Positions 21,922 to 33,173 of a stretch of DNA of 64,000 bases are shown here, piece after piece; position 1 is the stretch's first letter; every line of letters starts with the position of its first letter. Source of the DNA: Erwinia endophytica (GTDB taxonomy: Bacteria > Pseudomonadota > Gammaproteobacteria > Enterobacterales > Enterobacteriaceae); assembly GCF_009295515.1 (NCBI RefSeq), contig NZ_RQVV01000026.1, forward strand, positions 62,001-126,000, written 5' to 3'. A program made the translations under genes and the position numbers. The notes under the pieces were generated by a model that had not been told where the DNA came from, did not search any database, and saw only the letters and a list, made by a program, of their open reading frames with translations.

Positions 21922-21951
21922 TAAAAAGCCGGGAATATTACGATTCCCGGC
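21922..21951 (-). terminator. Terminator of the hflX-hflK-hflC operon
   Basis: On the reverse strand GCCGGGAAT-CGTAAT-ATTCCCGGC forms a perfect 9-bp stem followed by TTTTTAT, 20 bases after hflC. It isolates the hfl operon from the inserted glycan operon. Confidence 0.92.
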
Positions 21952-21971
21952 AGTTATTTCAACAAATACTG

Positions 21972-22982
21972 TTAGTGGCTGGTGGTACTACTGGAAGGCG
22001 ATTTCATAAAGCGGAAAAAATCACTGTCCGGGCTAAGCACCATTACATCCTGTGTACTTTTGAAGCTACTCTCATAAGCACGCAGACTACGGATAAAGGC
22101 GTAGAAGTCCGGATCCTGGCTAAACGCATCAGCAAACAGTTTAGCGGCCTCGGCATCACCTTCACCACGCGTGATCAGCGCAGAACGCTGGGCTTCGGCC
22201 AGAGTACGAGTAACTTCATAGTCTGCCGCTGCACGCAATTTTTCAGCCTCTTCCTGACCTTGTGAACGCTGACTACGGGCAACCGCTTCACGCTCAGCAC
22301 GCATACGGTTATAGATGGCATCAGAGACCTCAGTCGGCAGATTAATCTGCTTGATGCGTACGTCCACGACCTGAATCCCCAGCGCCGCCATACTGTTCGG
22401 GTTAATAGCCGGTTCTTTGCCACTGGTTTCACGTTCCACACGAGCCGCAACAGAAGCAATGGCATCATCCGCCGCCGGCGTGGCGATTTCGTCATCCTGC
22501 CCCGCGCTCCCCATGTTCAATGCATCACGGACATCGGTGGTCAGACGACCACGGGAATCGGTAACGATATCCTTCACATCCAGACGACCAATTTCAGAAC
22601 GCAACCGGTCACTGAATTTGCGCTTCAACAACACCTCAGCCTGAGAAACATCGCCGCCTCCCGTCGCAAGGTAATAACGACTGAAGTCACTGATCCGCCA
22701 CTTGATATAGGAATCGACGATCAGATCTTTTTTCTCTTTGGTCACAAAGCGATCGGCCTGGTTATCCATGGTCTGGATACGCGCATCCAGTGATTTCACT
22801 GACTCCAGGAAAGGGATCTTGAAGTGCATACCGGGTTGGTACACCAGTGGTTTGTTCTCCCGGTCACGCAGCACTTTACCAAAACGCATCACAATCCCAC
22901 GCTGGCCTTCCTGCACAACAAACAGTGACGCGTACAGCACCACCAGTACAACAGCCAGTACTATAATGAATGACTTACGCAT
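21972..22982 (-). CDS. hflC: Modulator of FtsH protease HflC
   Basis: A 336-residue SPFH/band-7 inner-membrane protein. One N-terminal span (IIVLAVVLVVLYASLFVV) is followed by the SPFH domain and an Ala/Glu/Arg-rich coiled coil (KLRAAADYEVTRTLAEAQR). With HflK it forms the large periplasmic cage around FtsH that controls membrane-protein degradation. It begins 3 bases after hflK. Length matches E. coli (334). Confidence 0.97.
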   Translation of the reverse strand: MRKSFIIVLAVVLVVLYASLFVVQEGQRGIVMRFGKVLRDRENKPLVYQPGMHFKIPFLESVKSLDARIQTMDNQADRFVTKEKKDLIVDSYIKWRISDFSRYYLATGGGDVSQAEVLLKRKFSDRLRSEIGRLDVKDIVTDSRGRLTTDVRDALNMGSAGQDDEIATPAADDAIASVAARVERETSGKEPAINPNSMAALGIQVVDVRIKQINLPTEVSDAIYNRMRAEREAVARSQRSQGQEEAEKLRAAADYEVTRTLAEAQRSALITRGEGDAEAAKLFADAFSQDPDFYAFIRSLRAYESSFKSTQDVMVLSPDSDFFRFMKSPSSSTTSH

Positions 22983-22985
22983 CGT

Positions 22986-24242
22986 TTACTCTCCCCCTAC
23001 GCGCTGGGTGTCGTTGCGCTGCGCATTTGCCCGGCGCTGATCCATGAAACTTCCCGAACTGTTGTTCGATATGCCGCTATTATTATTGCTGCTGGCATCA
23101 TCGTTACTGGTCGGCGGAGGCAGACGTAACAGATTACTGCTGCTGTCTGGCACAGCACTGGCTTTAGCGCTGCTCTGACCACGCATCAACTGATCCAGCG
23201 GCAGAACCATCAGATTATTACCCTTATCGTTCACCAGAACTTTACGGGTATGACTGAGGACGCGTTCCATGGTTTCAATATACAGACGTTCACGGGTTAT
23301 CTGCGGAGCCGCTTTATATTCCGGCAGGAGCCGAGAAAAGCGATCCACTTCCCCCTGGGCTTCCAAAACAGTACGGGTTTTGTATGCGCGAGCTTCTTCC
23401 AGAATTCGCTGAGCCTGACCGTTTGCCCGCGGCTGCACTTCATTCGCGTAAGCCTCTGCTTCACGCACATATTGCTCACGGTTTTCACGCGCGGCAATAG
23501 CATCATCAAACGACGCTTTCACCTCTTCCGGTGGGCGCGCAGCCTGGAAGTTGACATCCAGCAGAGTGATCCCCATGTCATACGGACGAATAGTTTCTTC
23601 CAGCTCACGCTGAGTATCACTACGCACCACGGTACGGCCTTCCGTTAAAATACGATCCATCGTGGAACGACCAATGACTCCGCGTAACGCGCTATCGGTA
23701 GCCTGTCGCAGACTGTCATCAGCATTGGTCACCGCGAACAGATAGCGCTCCGGATTTGTCACGCGGTACTGCACGTTCATTTCCACGCGCACCACGTTTT
23801 CATCAGCAGTCAGCATCGTACCGGAGGCCGCCAACTCGCGCACGGCTTCAACGTTAACCGCGCGAACCTGATCGATAAAAGTTGGCTTCCAGTTTAAACC
23901 TGGTTCGACCAGATGGCTGAATTTACCAAAGCGCGTCACCACACCTCGTTCTGCTTCTTTGATAGTGTAGAAGCCGCTGCCCACCCAAATAACGACAGCG
24001 GCGACCACGACAATACCGACTGCACGCCCCCCAAAACCAGAGGCTTTCTGTCCGCCATTGTTGCCGTTTTTCCCACCGCCAAAATCGCCAAGCTTTTTGC
24101 TCAACTTACGAAAAATATCGTCTAAATCAGGAGGCCCCTTATCGCGTCCTCCCTTATTTCCCCCAGAGTTGCCGCCTTGATTATTGCTGCTTCCCCACGG
24201 GTCGCGGTCCTGTCCGTTATTCCCGGGCTGATTCCACGCCAT
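22986..24242 (-). CDS. hflK: Modulator of FtsH protease HflK
   Basis: A 418-residue partner of HflC. The Gly/Asn/Lys-rich cytoplasmic N-terminus (MAWNQPGNNGQDRDPWGSS) precedes one membrane span (about 78-98), a band-7 domain starting EAERGVVTRFGKF and a coiled coil. The C-terminal tail (from about 370) is low-complexity Asn/Ser, as in enterobacterial HflK. It lies 67 bases after hflX with GGAG before the ATG. Confidence 0.97.
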   Translation of the reverse strand: MAWNQPGNNGQDRDPWGSSNNQGGNSGGNKGGRDKGPPDLDDIFRKLSKKLGDFGGGKNGNNGGQKASGFGGRAVGIVVVAAVVIWVGSGFYTIKEAERGVVTRFGKFSHLVEPGLNWKPTFIDQVRAVNVEAVRELAASGTMLTADENVVRVEMNVQYRVTNPERYLFAVTNADDSLRQATDSALRGVIGRSTMDRILTEGRTVVRSDTQRELEETIRPYDMGITLLDVNFQAARPPEEVKASFDDAIAARENREQYVREAEAYANEVQPRANGQAQRILEEARAYKTRTVLEAQGEVDRFSRLLPEYKAAPQITRERLYIETMERVLSHTRKVLVNDKGNNLMVLPLDQLMRGQSSAKASAVPDSSSNLLRLPPPTSNDDASSNNNSGISNNSSGSFMDQRRANAQRNDTQRVGGE

Positions 24243-24309
24243 GTTTATACTCCATTAATAGTGTGTGCGGTGTTATCCCAAGGCCGGGATAGATATCATG
24301 CAAAATCGT

Positions 24310-25590
24310 TCAAACAATGTAATCCACCAGCCCCGGCTCCTGTTTGCACAGACGGCGCCAGTCAACAATTGGCATGCGTACGGCTAAACCCACGCTGCCG
24401 TCATCTTCATTCCACTCTTTTTCGATTGCCTGTAACTGATAAAAACGGCTGCGTAGCCGCCCTGCTTCGGGTGGCAAACGTAAAGCGTACTCGGCAATTT
24501 CGCCTGCCAGCCGTTCGCTCAGCGCCTGAAACAATAGCGGAATGCCCTCGCCCGTTTGTGCTGACAACCAGACGCGAACAGGCAGATTTTCTTCATTACG
24601 ATCAATCCTGGGAACAAAATTCTCCAGCATGTCAATCTTATTCATTACCTGCAGGGTGGGAATGTCATCAGATTCAATCTCTGCCAATACCTCTTCCACC
24701 GCAGCGATATTCTCATTCACCCGCAAGTCTGCTGCGTCAATCACATGTAACAACAGCGTGGCCTGCCGGGTTTCCTGCAGCGTCGCTTTAAACGCAGCGA
24801 CCAGATCGTGCGGCAGGTGGCGGATAAAACCAACCGTATCGGCCAATACCACCTCACCCACATCGGCCACATCCACCCGACGCAACGTTGGGTCCAGTGT
24901 GGCAAATAACTGATCAGCAGCATACACCTTCGCAGCTGTCAGAAAGTTAAACAAAGTGGATTTACCGGCGTTGGTATAACCCACCAGCGAGACGGTGGGC
25001 ACATCGGCTTTACTACGGGCCTGCCTGCCCTGCTCGCGCTGCTTTTCTACGCGCTCTAGCCGGGAAAGGATCAACGTAATACGGTTGCGCAGTAAACGAC
25101 GGTCAGTTTCCAACTGGGTTTCGCCCGGACCCCGCAAACCAATACCGCCTTTCTGGCGTTCAAGGTGGGTCCAGCCACGAACCAGGCGCGTGGCAAGATG
25201 GCGAAGCTGAGCCAGTTCCACCTGCAGTTTACCTTCATGGGTACGTGCGCGCTGGGCAAAGATATCTAAAATCAATCCAGTACGGTCAATAACGCGGCAT
25301 TCACACAGCGCTTCCAGATTACGTTCCTGTGCCGGACTCAGGGCGTGATCGAACAGCACTACCGTAGCACCGCTGGCTTTCACTGCGTCAGCAATTTCGG
25401 TTGCCTTCCCTTCACCGACAAAATATTTAGGATGAGGCGCTTTACGGCTGCCTGTTACGACACACAGAGCTTCAACACCAGCAGAAGACACCAGAGTTTC
25501 AAACTCCTGAAGATCTTCCACATCTCTGTCTTGGGAGAAATAAATGTGCACCAGTACAGCCTGCTCACCGGCATCATAACGGTCAAACAA
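24310..25590 (-). CDS. hflX: Ribosome-rescue GTPase HflX
   Basis: GTPase that splits stalled or heat-damaged 70S ribosomes. The 426-residue product has an N-terminal HflX domain (about 1-190, [12 protein letters not shown]) and a G domain (about 195-360): G1 [10 protein letters not shown]3 DTVGFI, G4 NKID. The start, [13 protein letters not shown], aligns with E. coli HflX. The start codon here is TTG at 25590, preceded by GAGAGG, so initiation may be weak. It lies downstream of hfq beyond a hairpin, as in the E. coli hfq superoperon. Confidence 0.96.
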   Translation of the reverse strand: MFDRYDAGEQAVLVHIYFSQDRDVEDLQEFETLVSSAGVEALCVVTGSRKAPHPKYFVGEGKATEIADAVKASGATVVLFDHALSPAQERNLEALCECRVIDRTGLILDIFAQRARTHEGKLQVELAQLRHLATRLVRGWTHLERQKGGIGLRGPGETQLETDRRLLRNRITLILSRLERVEKQREQGRQARSKADVPTVSLVGYTNAGKSTLFNFLTAAKVYAADQLFATLDPTLRRVDVADVGEVVLADTVGFIRHLPHDLVAAFKATLQETRQATLLLHVIDAADLRVNENIAAVEEVLAEIESDDIPTLQVMNKIDMLENFVPRIDRNEENLPVRVWLSAQTGEGIPLLFQALSERLAGEIAEYALRLPPEAGRLRSRFYQLQAIEKEWNEDDGSVGLAVRMPIVDWRRLCKQEPGLVDYIV

Positions 25591-25740
25591 ACCAGAAACC
25601 TCTCAGAACCTTGTTAAACCTGCTACGCGGTGGCCATACTGCGTCAAAATCAGATTCAAAATGAGCGTTAAAACGGCATATTCAGGACATAATCTCACCC
25701 ATGTCACCGAAATGGGCCAGACCAGATAAAAAGAAGATTA

Positions 25741-25778
25741 TCAGGACGGGACCTGAACCTCAGCGAAACCCGTCCTGA
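25741..25778 (-). terminator. Hairpin between hfq and hflX
   Basis: TCAGGACGGG/CCCGTCCTGA forms a 10-bp stem closing a nested CTGA/TCAG loop, 10 bases past the hfq stop, with a T-rich stretch some 8 bases later on the reverse strand. It probably ends most hfq transcripts with partial read-through to hflX. Confidence 0.65.
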
Positions 25779-25787
25779 AAAACGTGA

Positions 25788-26099
25788 TTATTCTGCGTCT
25801 TCACCGTCTTGCTGAGGCTGGGATGAAGCCCCCTGATTACTGCCACCGTGATGATAGTTGCTGCTTCCGCCGGTCGTATTATTACTGTGATGGGAAACCG
25901 GACGGGACGGAACCACGGTAGAGATGGCGTGCTTGTACACCATCTGACTCACCGTGTTTTTCAATAAAATAACAAATTGATCAAACGACTCGATTTGCCC
26001 CTGCAGTTTGATACCGTTCACCAAATAAATTGAAACTGGAACACGTTCACGACGCAGTGCGTTCAAGAACGGATCTTGCAATGATTGCCCCTTAGCCAT
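25788..26099 (-). CDS. hfq: RNA chaperone Hfq
   Basis: A 103-residue Sm-like hexamer subunit mediating sRNA-mRNA pairing. The N-terminal [22 protein letters not shown], Sm1 [24 protein letters not shown] and Sm2 [10 protein letters not shown] are nearly invariant, with the proximal-face YKH motif. The disordered C-tail is Gly/Ser/Asn/Gln-rich and ends acidic (DGEDAE), the tip known to release RNA. GGAAAAG precedes the ATG. The gene sits between miaA and hflX as usual. Confidence 0.98.
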   Translation of the reverse strand: MAKGQSLQDPFLNALRRERVPVSIYLVNGIKLQGQIESFDQFVILLKNTVSQMVYKHAISTVVPSRPVSHHSNNTTGGSSNYHHGGSNQGASSQPQQDGEDAE

Positions 26100-26200
26100 T
26101 CTATCTTTTCCTTATATGCTTGTTGTTTACTACTTTAAGGGCCCAAGCCCTGAAATACTGCGTAAAAATTTGCGCACGATAACGCACCAATTGTACACAA

Positions 26201-27151
26201 TCACCCACGCTTCGCACTAAGAACCTGAAGTATCGTCGCCAGCGCACGCTCAGGCTGTTCAGTATCCAGCCAGTGAACTCCTGCCCAACCACGAAGCCAG
26301 GTCATCTGACGCTTAGCCAACTGCCGGGTCGCGCAAATTCCTCGATAAACCATATCATCGTAGTTGATCTCGCCAGCCAAATATGACCACATCTGGCGAT
26401 ATCCCACACAACGAATGGAAGGCATCTCCGTATGCAAATCACCTCGAGCAAACAACGCCCGAGCCTCCGCTTCAAATCCCAACGTTAACATCTGCTGAAA
26501 ACGCAATTCAATACGTTTATGGAGGAGTTCACGCTGCTGAGGAGCAATCGCGAACTGGGCAACATCGTACGGCAATATTTCGCCCGCCGTTTTAGTCAGT
26601 TCCGTTAAAGTTTTACCCGAAATAAAAAAAACTTCCAGTGCTCGCGAAAGTCTCTGGGGATCATTCGGATGAATACGATTTCCAGCAATGGGATCTATTT
26701 CACATAATTGACGGTGAAGGGCACCCCAACCTTCTTCACTCGCTCTTTGCTCAATACGTTGGCGCACGACCGGATCCGCCGGGGGCAACGGCGATAATCC
26801 TTCCAGTAACGCCTTGTAATAGAGCATGGTGCCACCAACAAGCAACGGAATCCGCCCACTTTGGCTAATTTTCGCCATTTCTGCCAACGCATCGCGACAA
26901 AACTCTGCAGCCGAATACGTTTCGGAGGGGTCGCGGATATCCAGCAAACGATGAGGCGCCAGCCGCTGTTCTTCCACTGACGGCTTAGCCGTCCCAATAT
27001 CCATTCCCCGATAAATCAGGGCGGAGTCTACACTGATCAACTCAACGGGAAGCTGCTGGCGCAACGCAATGGCCAGTGCGGTTTTACCGGAAGCCGTCGG
27101 TCCCATCAAAAAAATAGCCTTTGGCCGGCCAGCCCTGGATGTTTCACTCAT
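26201..27151 (-). CDS. miaA: tRNA dimethylallyltransferase MiaA
   Basis: Transfers dimethylallyl to N6 of A37 in tRNAs reading UNN codons. The 316-residue protein has P-loop [14 protein letters not shown], substrate loop [16 protein letters not shown] and the tRNA-binding [12 protein letters not shown] region, and its length equals E. coli MiaA. It overlaps mutL by 8 bases, and hfq follows 101 bases later, so several promoters inside this gene cluster are likely. Confidence 0.97.
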   Translation of the reverse strand: MSETSRAGRPKAIFLMGPTASGKTALAIALRQQLPVELISVDSALIYRGMDIGTAKPSVEEQRLAPHRLLDIRDPSETYSAAEFCRDALAEMAKISQSGRIPLLVGGTMLYYKALLEGLSPLPPADPVVRQRIEQRASEEGWGALHRQLCEIDPIAGNRIHPNDPQRLSRALEVFFISGKTLTELTKTAGEILPYDVAQFAIAPQQRELLHKRIELRFQQMLTLGFEAEARALFARGDLHTEMPSIRCVGYRQMWSYLAGEINYDDMVYRGICATRQLAKRQMTWLRGWAGVHWLDTEQPERALATILQVLSAKRG

Positions 27152-29051
27152 ACTTCAAGGCGTTCATCGCCGGTTCGATATCGATGTCCTGCATTAATCC
27201 AGAAGGGGGCGATTTCACCCACTGTGGGCAGAGCCTTTCAACTTCAGTCAACAGCGCGATAGACTGCGAGTGATTCCAGTGCGGATGCTCGGTTACGGTA
27301 TGACGCGCTAACCATTGCGCCGTTTGTGTCGCCGACACATCTTGTTGCTGTCGGGCAAGATAGCCTAACAGTTCTGGAATCAAGTTTTGTAAATTTTGTT
27401 GGCGTAATGGTAAAGGAACCGCGCGGAGCGTCACATGATGACCGTCAACCAACAGTTCAATCCCCATCTGCATCAATAACGTTGAATGCCGCCCGATCAC
27501 CTCGCGTTCCGGTTTATCCATTTTTATGCGGAGTGGGATCAACAAGGGCTGTGGTTTCAGCCCCTCATCGCCTGGCAGCAGTTGCACCTGTTTCAGCCAA
27601 CGCTCCGCCACCGGTAATGCGATCAGCATCAAACGATCGCCAGACTCCAACAACGCATAATTTTCGCGTATCACTGCCAGCACCCGGCCAAAGCCCTGAC
27701 TGTGACCGCTCAGCGGAGATTCCTGAACACCTTCAGCCACAGCAGTAGAGGCGTGATTAATCCGTTCAGTAACCGGCGTCGATTCCTGAACACGAGACAC
27801 CGCTGGCGTTTTCAATAGCTGTTGATAAACCGCCCCCTCTTTCTTCCGATACTGAGGGGGTTGCCGCTGCCAGCCAGCCTGAGCTGCACCGGAAGTTGCC
27901 GTCTGATAGTCGTCAGACGGCGAAGTGCCGCCTGTGGTCGTATTTCCTGTCGCGGCAGGAGAAGAGAAGTGATTACCACCCGCGGCCTGGCGGTTCTCAG
28001 GCTGCCAACGCTCTACCGGGGCATCCTCTTCGCCAGTCGGTAACGTTTCCACGCCGGTTTCCTGCAGGACGCTGATCACACCCTGATAGATAAAATCATG
28101 CACCAGACGCGACTGATGGAAACGCACTTCATGCTTGGCCGGATGCACGTTGACATCAACCTGATGCGGATCAATCTCCAGATACAAGACATAGGCCGGT
28201 TGATTATTGTCACCCAACTTATCCTGGTAGGCCTGACGAATGGCATGATTGATCAAGCGGTCACGCATCATCCGGCCATTAACGTAGCAATATTGCAGAT
28301 CGGTTATAGCACGGGAACCCGCAGGGTCGGCAACCCAGCCGCGTAAACTCAGGTCGCCATGTTGCCATTCAATCGCCAGCGCATGACTGAGGAAGGCCGT
28401 ACCGCAGATAGAGCCAAGGCGACGTTCACGCTGGCTATTGTCTGAAACGCCGCGATACTGCCGCATCAGTTTGCCGTTATGACTAAGCGAGAAAGCCACA
28501 TCAAAACGTGCCAGCGCAATACGTCGAATGATTTCATCAATGTGCGTGAATTCGGTTTTTTCGGTACGCATAAACTTACGCCGCGCCGGGGTATTGTAAA
28601 ACAGATCCAACACTTCCAGCGTGGTACCCACAGGATGAGCAGCCGGTTTAACCGTCACCGCCATGTCTCGCCCTTCTGCATACGCTTGCCATGCTTCATT
28701 TTGCGCTGCCGTACGGGAGGTCAGCGTCAGGCGCGATACCGAACTAATACTGGCCAACGCTTCTCCACGAAAACCCAGACTGCTGATCGCCTCCAGATCA
28801 TCCAGCGTCATGATTTTACTGGTGGCATGGCGAGCCAGGGCCAGGGCCAGCTCATCTTTACCGATACCGCAACCGTTATCGCGGATGCGGATCAGCTTTG
28901 CGCCACCTTTATCAATTTCGATATCAATCCGTGTCGCCCCGGCGTCCAGACTGTTCTCTACCAGTTCCTTCACTACCGATGCGGGACGCTCCACCACTTC
29001 CCCCGCCGCAATCTGATTAGCGAGCTGGGGAGGTAACACCTGTATCGGCAT
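27144..29051 (-). CDS. mutL: DNA mismatch repair protein MutL
   Basis: Matchmaker ATPase linking MutS to MutH and UvrD. GHKL ATPase motifs lie in the first 110 residues: [19 protein letters not shown] and [10 protein letters not shown]. The transducer domain (about 210-330) is followed by a variable linker rich in Gln/Thr/Pro and the C-terminal dimerisation domain. The start [19 protein letters not shown] is the family start at 29051 (635 residues); an open extension of 14 codons is ignored. It has no endonuclease metal motif, as expected for MutH-using bacteria. Confidence 0.96.
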   Translation of the reverse strand: MPIQVLPPQLANQIAAGEVVERPASVVKELVENSLDAGATRIDIEIDKGGAKLIRIRDNGCGIGKDELALALARHATSKIMTLDDLEAISSLGFRGEALASISSVSRLTLTSRTAAQNEAWQAYAEGRDMAVTVKPAAHPVGTTLEVLDLFYNTPARRKFMRTEKTEFTHIDEIIRRIALARFDVAFSLSHNGKLMRQYRGVSDNSQRERRLGSICGTAFLSHALAIEWQHGDLSLRGWVADPAGSRAITDLQYCYVNGRMMRDRLINHAIRQAYQDKLGDNNQPAYVLYLEIDPHQVDVNVHPAKHEVRFHQSRLVHDFIYQGVISVLQETGVETLPTGEEDAPVERWQPENRQAAGGNHFSSPAATGNTTTGGTSPSDDYQTATSGAAQAGWQRQPPQYRKKEGAVYQQLLKTPAVSRVQESTPVTERINHASTAVAEGVQESPLSGHSQGFGRVLAVIRENYALLESGDRLMLIALPVAERWLKQVQLLPGDEGLKPQPLLIPLRIKMDKPEREVIGRHSTLLMQMGIELLVDGHHVTLRAVPLPLRQQNLQNLIPELLGYLARQQQDVSATQTAQWLARHTVTEHPHWNHSQSIALLTEVERLCPQWVKSPPSGLMQDIDIEPAMNALKYE

Positions 29052-29167
29052 GGTTAACACCCTTCCTGATGATAGAGAGATAAATTCCGTCACTACAGTA
29101 TTCGCCTAAACCTGCAGTGGAGAAGAATTCATGAGTTCCGCGTAAGTTTATACCACCCGCTGTAGCG

Positions 29168-30826
29168 TCACGATGTCGGGATGATTAAGGTCTGGCCCAG
29201 CATCACATTCGGCGACTTCATATTGTTCGCTTGCTGAATCGCCTTTGGGCTCACGCCGTAGTGGGCGGCTATCGCCGTCAATGAATCGCCACGCACCACC
29301 TTATGACGGACCGGCTTTTTCGGTTTTGCCTCACTGACAGCCTGTCTGCTGTTGCCTGCTGGCACTTTCAGACGCTGACCGACCCACACCAGATCTTTTT
29401 TCAGCGCATTCATCGAACGCAATGTTTCCATGCTCACACCATAGTGGGCGGCTATGCCTGACAGGGTCTCCCCTCTTTTTACCACATGACGCGTCACTGC
29501 CCCGGAATATTGAGTATTGGCTGGCGCTGGATTAGGTTCTACGTTAACCGTCGATGCGGGCTGCAACGGTCGGTTTTCCTCCTTTGGGATGGATTGTAGC
29601 GGGTGCGCCAGGAAGTAATTGCGGAGCCCTTTATAAATGGCCTCGGCAATCTTCTGCTGGTATGCGCTACTGCCAAGCAGTCGCTCCTCCGAAGGATTAC
29701 TAATAAAACCGGTTTCCACCAATAAGGAAGGAATATCCGGCGAACGCAACACCCCCAGACTGGCGTGTTCCGGGAGACGTTTATGCAACGAACCCACACG
29801 TTGCAGTTGGGAAATCACTTTTACCGCCACATCATAGCCAACCCGCTGAGAATGGCCGAACTGCAAATCGAGCACCGCCTGACTGAGATAAGGGTCAGCC
29901 TGGCTGTTAGCCAGTAAATCTCCCGCACCTCCCAGTAGTTCCGACTGTTTCTCGTGTTGCTCCAGCCAACCCGCCATTTCACTGTTGGCGCGTCGATTGG
30001 AAAGCACCCACACCGAAGCACCAGACGCACTACGGTTTGGCGCGGCATCCGCATGGATGGAAACCAGCAGATTAGCGTCTTGCTTACGCGCCACATCAGA
30101 GCGCCCCATCACTGAAATAAAATAGTCGCCGTCGCGGGTCATCACCCCTTTGAACATCGGATCATCATTCAGCAATGCTTTCAGCTTGCGAGCAATAGCG
30201 ATAGTGACATTTTTCTCTTTCAGACCACCGGCCCCGATCGCCCCCGGATCCTGTCCGCCGTGACCGGCGTCAATAGCCACAATCACCGCCTCATTAGTTG
30301 TGCGTGAAGTACGCCGCGACGCGGCCACTTTAGTCCCCCCGCTGACTGCGGTAACGGTATTCCCTTTGAAAGGATTGCTCCCCAGGGAAGATGGCTCAGA
30401 GCGCGCAACCGAACGGGTCTGGGACGAGGAGGTCGCCTGACGCGCACCGTTAATGGTGAACACCACATTATAATTATCGCCATTGCGCCGCGTCACCGCC
30501 CGGGTTTTCCCTGGCTGTGTCAGTTCAAACACCAGACGAAGACTCTGACTGTCTTTCGGCTTACTGCTACGAATGCGCTTAACGATATTCTCGCCGCTGA
30601 ACGTCAGGGGCAATCCCTTAATCGCCCCGCTCTGGCGGATATCCAGCACCACCCGGTCAGGATTGTTCAACGGAAAAAAACCATAAATCGGCTGACCGGT
30701 AAAGCTCAGCGTTACGGTGGCTTTATCCGATCCGTTTGAAACGTTAATATCCGACAAACTGGCCGCCAGACAAGAATGTATCGTCAGTAATAGTGCCAGT
30801 ATCAAACCAAGCTTAATGCGCCGCAT
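29168..30826 (-). CDS. amiB: N-acetylmuramoyl-L-alanine amidase AmiB
   Basis: Periplasmic zinc amidase that splits septal peptidoglycan during daughter-cell separation. The 552-residue precursor has a signal peptide (cleaved near SCLAAS), an AMIN domain (about 25-130) and an Amidase_3 domain (about 185-400) with zinc ligands in [13 protein letters not shown], the Glu in LKEKNV and SIHADAAPN. Two LysM repeats follow ([18 protein letters not shown] and [17 protein letters not shown]). Two LysM copies are found in some enterobacterial AmiB proteins; the E. coli protein is shorter. The start abuts the tsaE stop. Confidence 0.94.
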   Translation of the reverse strand: MRRIKLGLILALLLTIHSCLAASLSDINVSNGSDKATVTLSFTGQPIYGFFPLNNPDRVVLDIRQSGAIKGLPLTFSGENIVKRIRSSKPKDSQSLRLVFELTQPGKTRAVTRRNGDNYNVVFTINGARQATSSSQTRSVARSEPSSLGSNPFKGNTVTAVSGGTKVAASRRTSRTTNEAVIVAIDAGHGGQDPGAIGAGGLKEKNVTIAIARKLKALLNDDPMFKGVMTRDGDYFISVMGRSDVARKQDANLLVSIHADAAPNRSASGASVWVLSNRRANSEMAGWLEQHEKQSELLGGAGDLLANSQADPYLSQAVLDLQFGHSQRVGYDVAVKVISQLQRVGSLHKRLPEHASLGVLRSPDIPSLLVETGFISNPSEERLLGSSAYQQKIAEAIYKGLRNYFLAHPLQSIPKEENRPLQPASTVNVEPNPAPANTQYSGAVTRHVVKRGETLSGIAAHYGVSMETLRSMNALKKDLVWVGQRLKVPAGNSRQAVSEAKPKKPVRHKVVRGDSLTAIAAHYGVSPKAIQQANNMKSPNVMLGQTLIIPTS

Positions 30827-31302
30827 TATTTACAACCCTTTTCCGTGGCAACCCACTGAACTATCGCCTCACCAACCGCTGAACAAGCTTTTAATTCAGC
30901 CTGACGAGCCTGGCCCTGATAGCTGAGATGCAATTCAATATCGGGGGTCGGCAGGACCCCCACACCCTGCTGCGGCCATTCAACCAGGCAAAGGCTGTCT
31001 TCGGTAAAATAATCGCGAATGCCCATGAATTCCAGTTCTTCCGCATCGGCAAGGCGATAGAGATCAAAATGATAGATCCGCCGATCCGACAAAACATAAG
31101 ATTCCACCAACGTATATGTCGGGCTTTTAACCGTGCCCTGGTGCCCGAGCGCCTGCAAAAATCCGCGACTGAAGGTGGTTTTACCCGCACCGAGGTCGCC
31201 ATACAGATAGATCGTTACCGCGCTATGACTGGCGCGAGCCAAACTGGCGCCTAACGCAAGGCTCGCAACCTCATCAGGCAATGCAATTACACAGGTCTTC
31301 AT
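30826..31302 (-). CDS. tsaE: tRNA threonylcarbamoyladenosine biosynthesis ATPase TsaE
   Basis: P-loop ATPase that works with TsaB and TsaD to make t6A37 in ANN-reading tRNAs. The 158-residue protein shows [15 protein letters not shown] (Walker A), [11 protein letters not shown] (switch I) and HFDLYRL (Walker B). It is coupled to nnr by a 4-base overlap and to amiB by a one-base overlap, the standard nnr-tsaE-amiB-mutL order. Confidence 0.96.
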   Translation of the reverse strand: MKTCVIALPDEVASLALGASLARASHSAVTIYLYGDLGAGKTTFSRGFLQALGHQGTVKSPTYTLVESYVLSDRRIYHFDLYRLADAEELEFMGIRDYFTEDSLCLVEWPQQGVGVLPTPDIELHLSYQGQARQAELKACSAVGEAIVQWVATEKGCK

Positions 31303-32804
31303 TCTTTTGTATTCAACATCTCAGGATTGACAAACAGATAGAGCTCGGAAAAAAGGTCAGTAGCCAACATTCCTCGTGTACCGACGCGTTTCGACACAGC
31401 ATCAGCCGCTGCCCCATGCGCGACACATCCTGCGCAAGCCGCATCATACAGCGAAAGCTTCTGCCCGGTCAGACTGCCAATAATACCGGAGAGCACATCC
31501 CCCATCCCGCCGGTTGCCATGCCGGCATTCCCCACATCGGCAACGGCCAGCAACCCGTCTTCACTGGCAATCAGCGTACCGGCGCCTTTTAGTACCACCA
31601 CCCCGCCATAACGTTTCGCCAGGCGTTTAACTGAATGTAAGCGGTCACTCTCAATTTCGCTGATTTTGACGTTCAACAGCCGTGCCGCTTCACCTGGATG
31701 GGGGGTAATAATGCGATTTTGACGTTTATTGGGATTGATTGCCAGCAGGTTCAGCGCATCCGCATCCCAAAGCATCGGTTTATGAGAATTTTCTACCTGC
31801 TGTAGCGCTTTTTTTCCCCATTCCTCCTGTCCCAACCCCGGACCAATGATAATGACATCCGCCCATTCCAGCGCATCATCAAGCGCCTGGCGGCTCAGTT
31901 CCTGTACCATCAGCTCTGGTCTGGCTGCGAGCAGAGGCGAAATGTTATCTTTGTGAGTGAGCACTCGCACCAATCCAGCCCCAGCGCGTAAAGCAGCCTC
32001 TCCGGTCATACGAATCGCTCCGGCGGTCCCATGATCGCCGCCGATAATCGCCAGCTTGCCATGGTCACCTTTATGCGACGTTGGCTTACGTGGCGTTAAC
32101 CAGTGGGTAAGATAAGCAGCATCGTAACGGGCAAAAGGCGCCCTCTGCGCAGCCAGCCAATCATCGAGGCCCAGGGAGTGATAATGCAATTGACCAACAT
32201 AATCGCGCGCTTTGCCGGTCAGCAGACCCGGTTTCAGGGCGATAAATGTCAGGGTGTGTTCGGCAGAAATTACCGCGCCAGGTGCCGTGCCGTCAGCGGC
32301 GACCAACCCGGAAGGAATATCCACGGCAAACACCGCAGCACGATGAGCATTCGCATGCTCAATCAATCGCTGATAAGGTTCTTTCGGGGCCCGATTCAGT
32401 CCGGTTCCCAACAACGCATCGACAATGATGTCCACCTGCTCAGGCCAGTGAATGGACGGGGCATGAATAACGCCGCCAACCGCCAACCAGGCTTCACGTG
32501 CCTGCCGCGCTTCTTCAGGCAACGGCCTGGTGCCTTCACAGGCGATCACCGTAACCGCCAGCCCTGCGGATTGCGCCAGGCGCGCCACGATAAATCCATC
32601 GCCGCCGTTATTACCCTGCCCACAAAGGATCAACCAGTGTTGTTTCTCCGGCCAGAGTGCCCGAATGTGGTTGAACACCGCCTCACCGGCACGTTGCATC
32701 AGCTCAAAAAGGGTAATGCCAAGTGCGTCAGCGCCGTCGCGCTCAAGGTGGGCCATCGCCTCTACCGGCCAGACAGCATAGGGTAAGCTTGTCGGATTAT
32801 TCAT
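31299..32804 (-). CDS. nnr: Bifunctional NAD(P)H-hydrate epimerase/dehydratase Nnr
   Basis: Repairs hydrated NAD(P)H: the N-terminal YjeF_N domain (about 1-215, [15 protein letters not shown]) epimerises, and the C-terminal ribokinase-like domain (about 225-500) dehydrates using ADP. The latter has [20 protein letters not shown] and the anion loop [16 protein letters not shown]. The 501-residue length is normal. It is the first gene of the nnr-tsaE-amiB-mutL-miaA-hfq set. In E. coli queG starts divergently just upstream; no queG is present here. Confidence 0.95.
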   Translation of the reverse strand: MNNPTSLPYAVWPVEAMAHLERDGADALGITLFELMQRAGEAVFNHIRALWPEKQHWLILCGQGNNGGDGFIVARLAQSAGLAVTVIACEGTRPLPEEARQAREAWLAVGGVIHAPSIHWPEQVDIIVDALLGTGLNRAPKEPYQRLIEHANAHRAAVFAVDIPSGLVAADGTAPGAVISAEHTLTFIALKPGLLTGKARDYVGQLHYHSLGLDDWLAAQRAPFARYDAAYLTHWLTPRKPTSHKGDHGKLAIIGGDHGTAGAIRMTGEAALRAGAGLVRVLTHKDNISPLLAARPELMVQELSRQALDDALEWADVIIIGPGLGQEEWGKKALQQVENSHKPMLWDADALNLLAINPNKRQNRIITPHPGEAARLLNVKISEIESDRLHSVKRLAKRYGGVVVLKGAGTLIASEDGLLAVADVGNAGMATGGMGDVLSGIIGSLTGQKLSLYDAACAGCVAHGAAADAVSKRVGTRGMLATDLFSELYLFVNPEMLNTKE

Positions 32805-33173
32805 ATCCCATCCTCACGATCTCTATCAACTTGCTCTGGATAGTCCACAAGGGATATATCGATTCTGTGCTGATACTGGAAGCATCCACTATCCGTCGTA
32901 TTGATCATTTGAGCTGATGGCGGAGTATCGCAATGGCTCAGGAGCATGTTTCGTGCTCAGCAAAAATCGCTGGCATGCTGACGACCTGGCTAAGCAAAGA
33001 TAAATGTTGAATGAGTATATCCAATGAGCGCCAGCCTGTTAGCAACAGAACCATGAAAAAAATGCGCTTACGGTACAGAGCGAACAGCAGAAACAACTGG
33101 TACGAACGATATAAAAAGGGTTATCCCATGATGCATAAGTAAATCGCCAGAGATAATCCAGGTGGCTTAACAG
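32805..33173. other. Gene-free spacer at the expected queG position
   Basis: I find no protein similar to QueG (epoxyqueuosine reductase) in any frame. Short open stretches have no ribosome-binding site. The spacer leads into the DnaA-box cluster. Confidence 0.5.
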
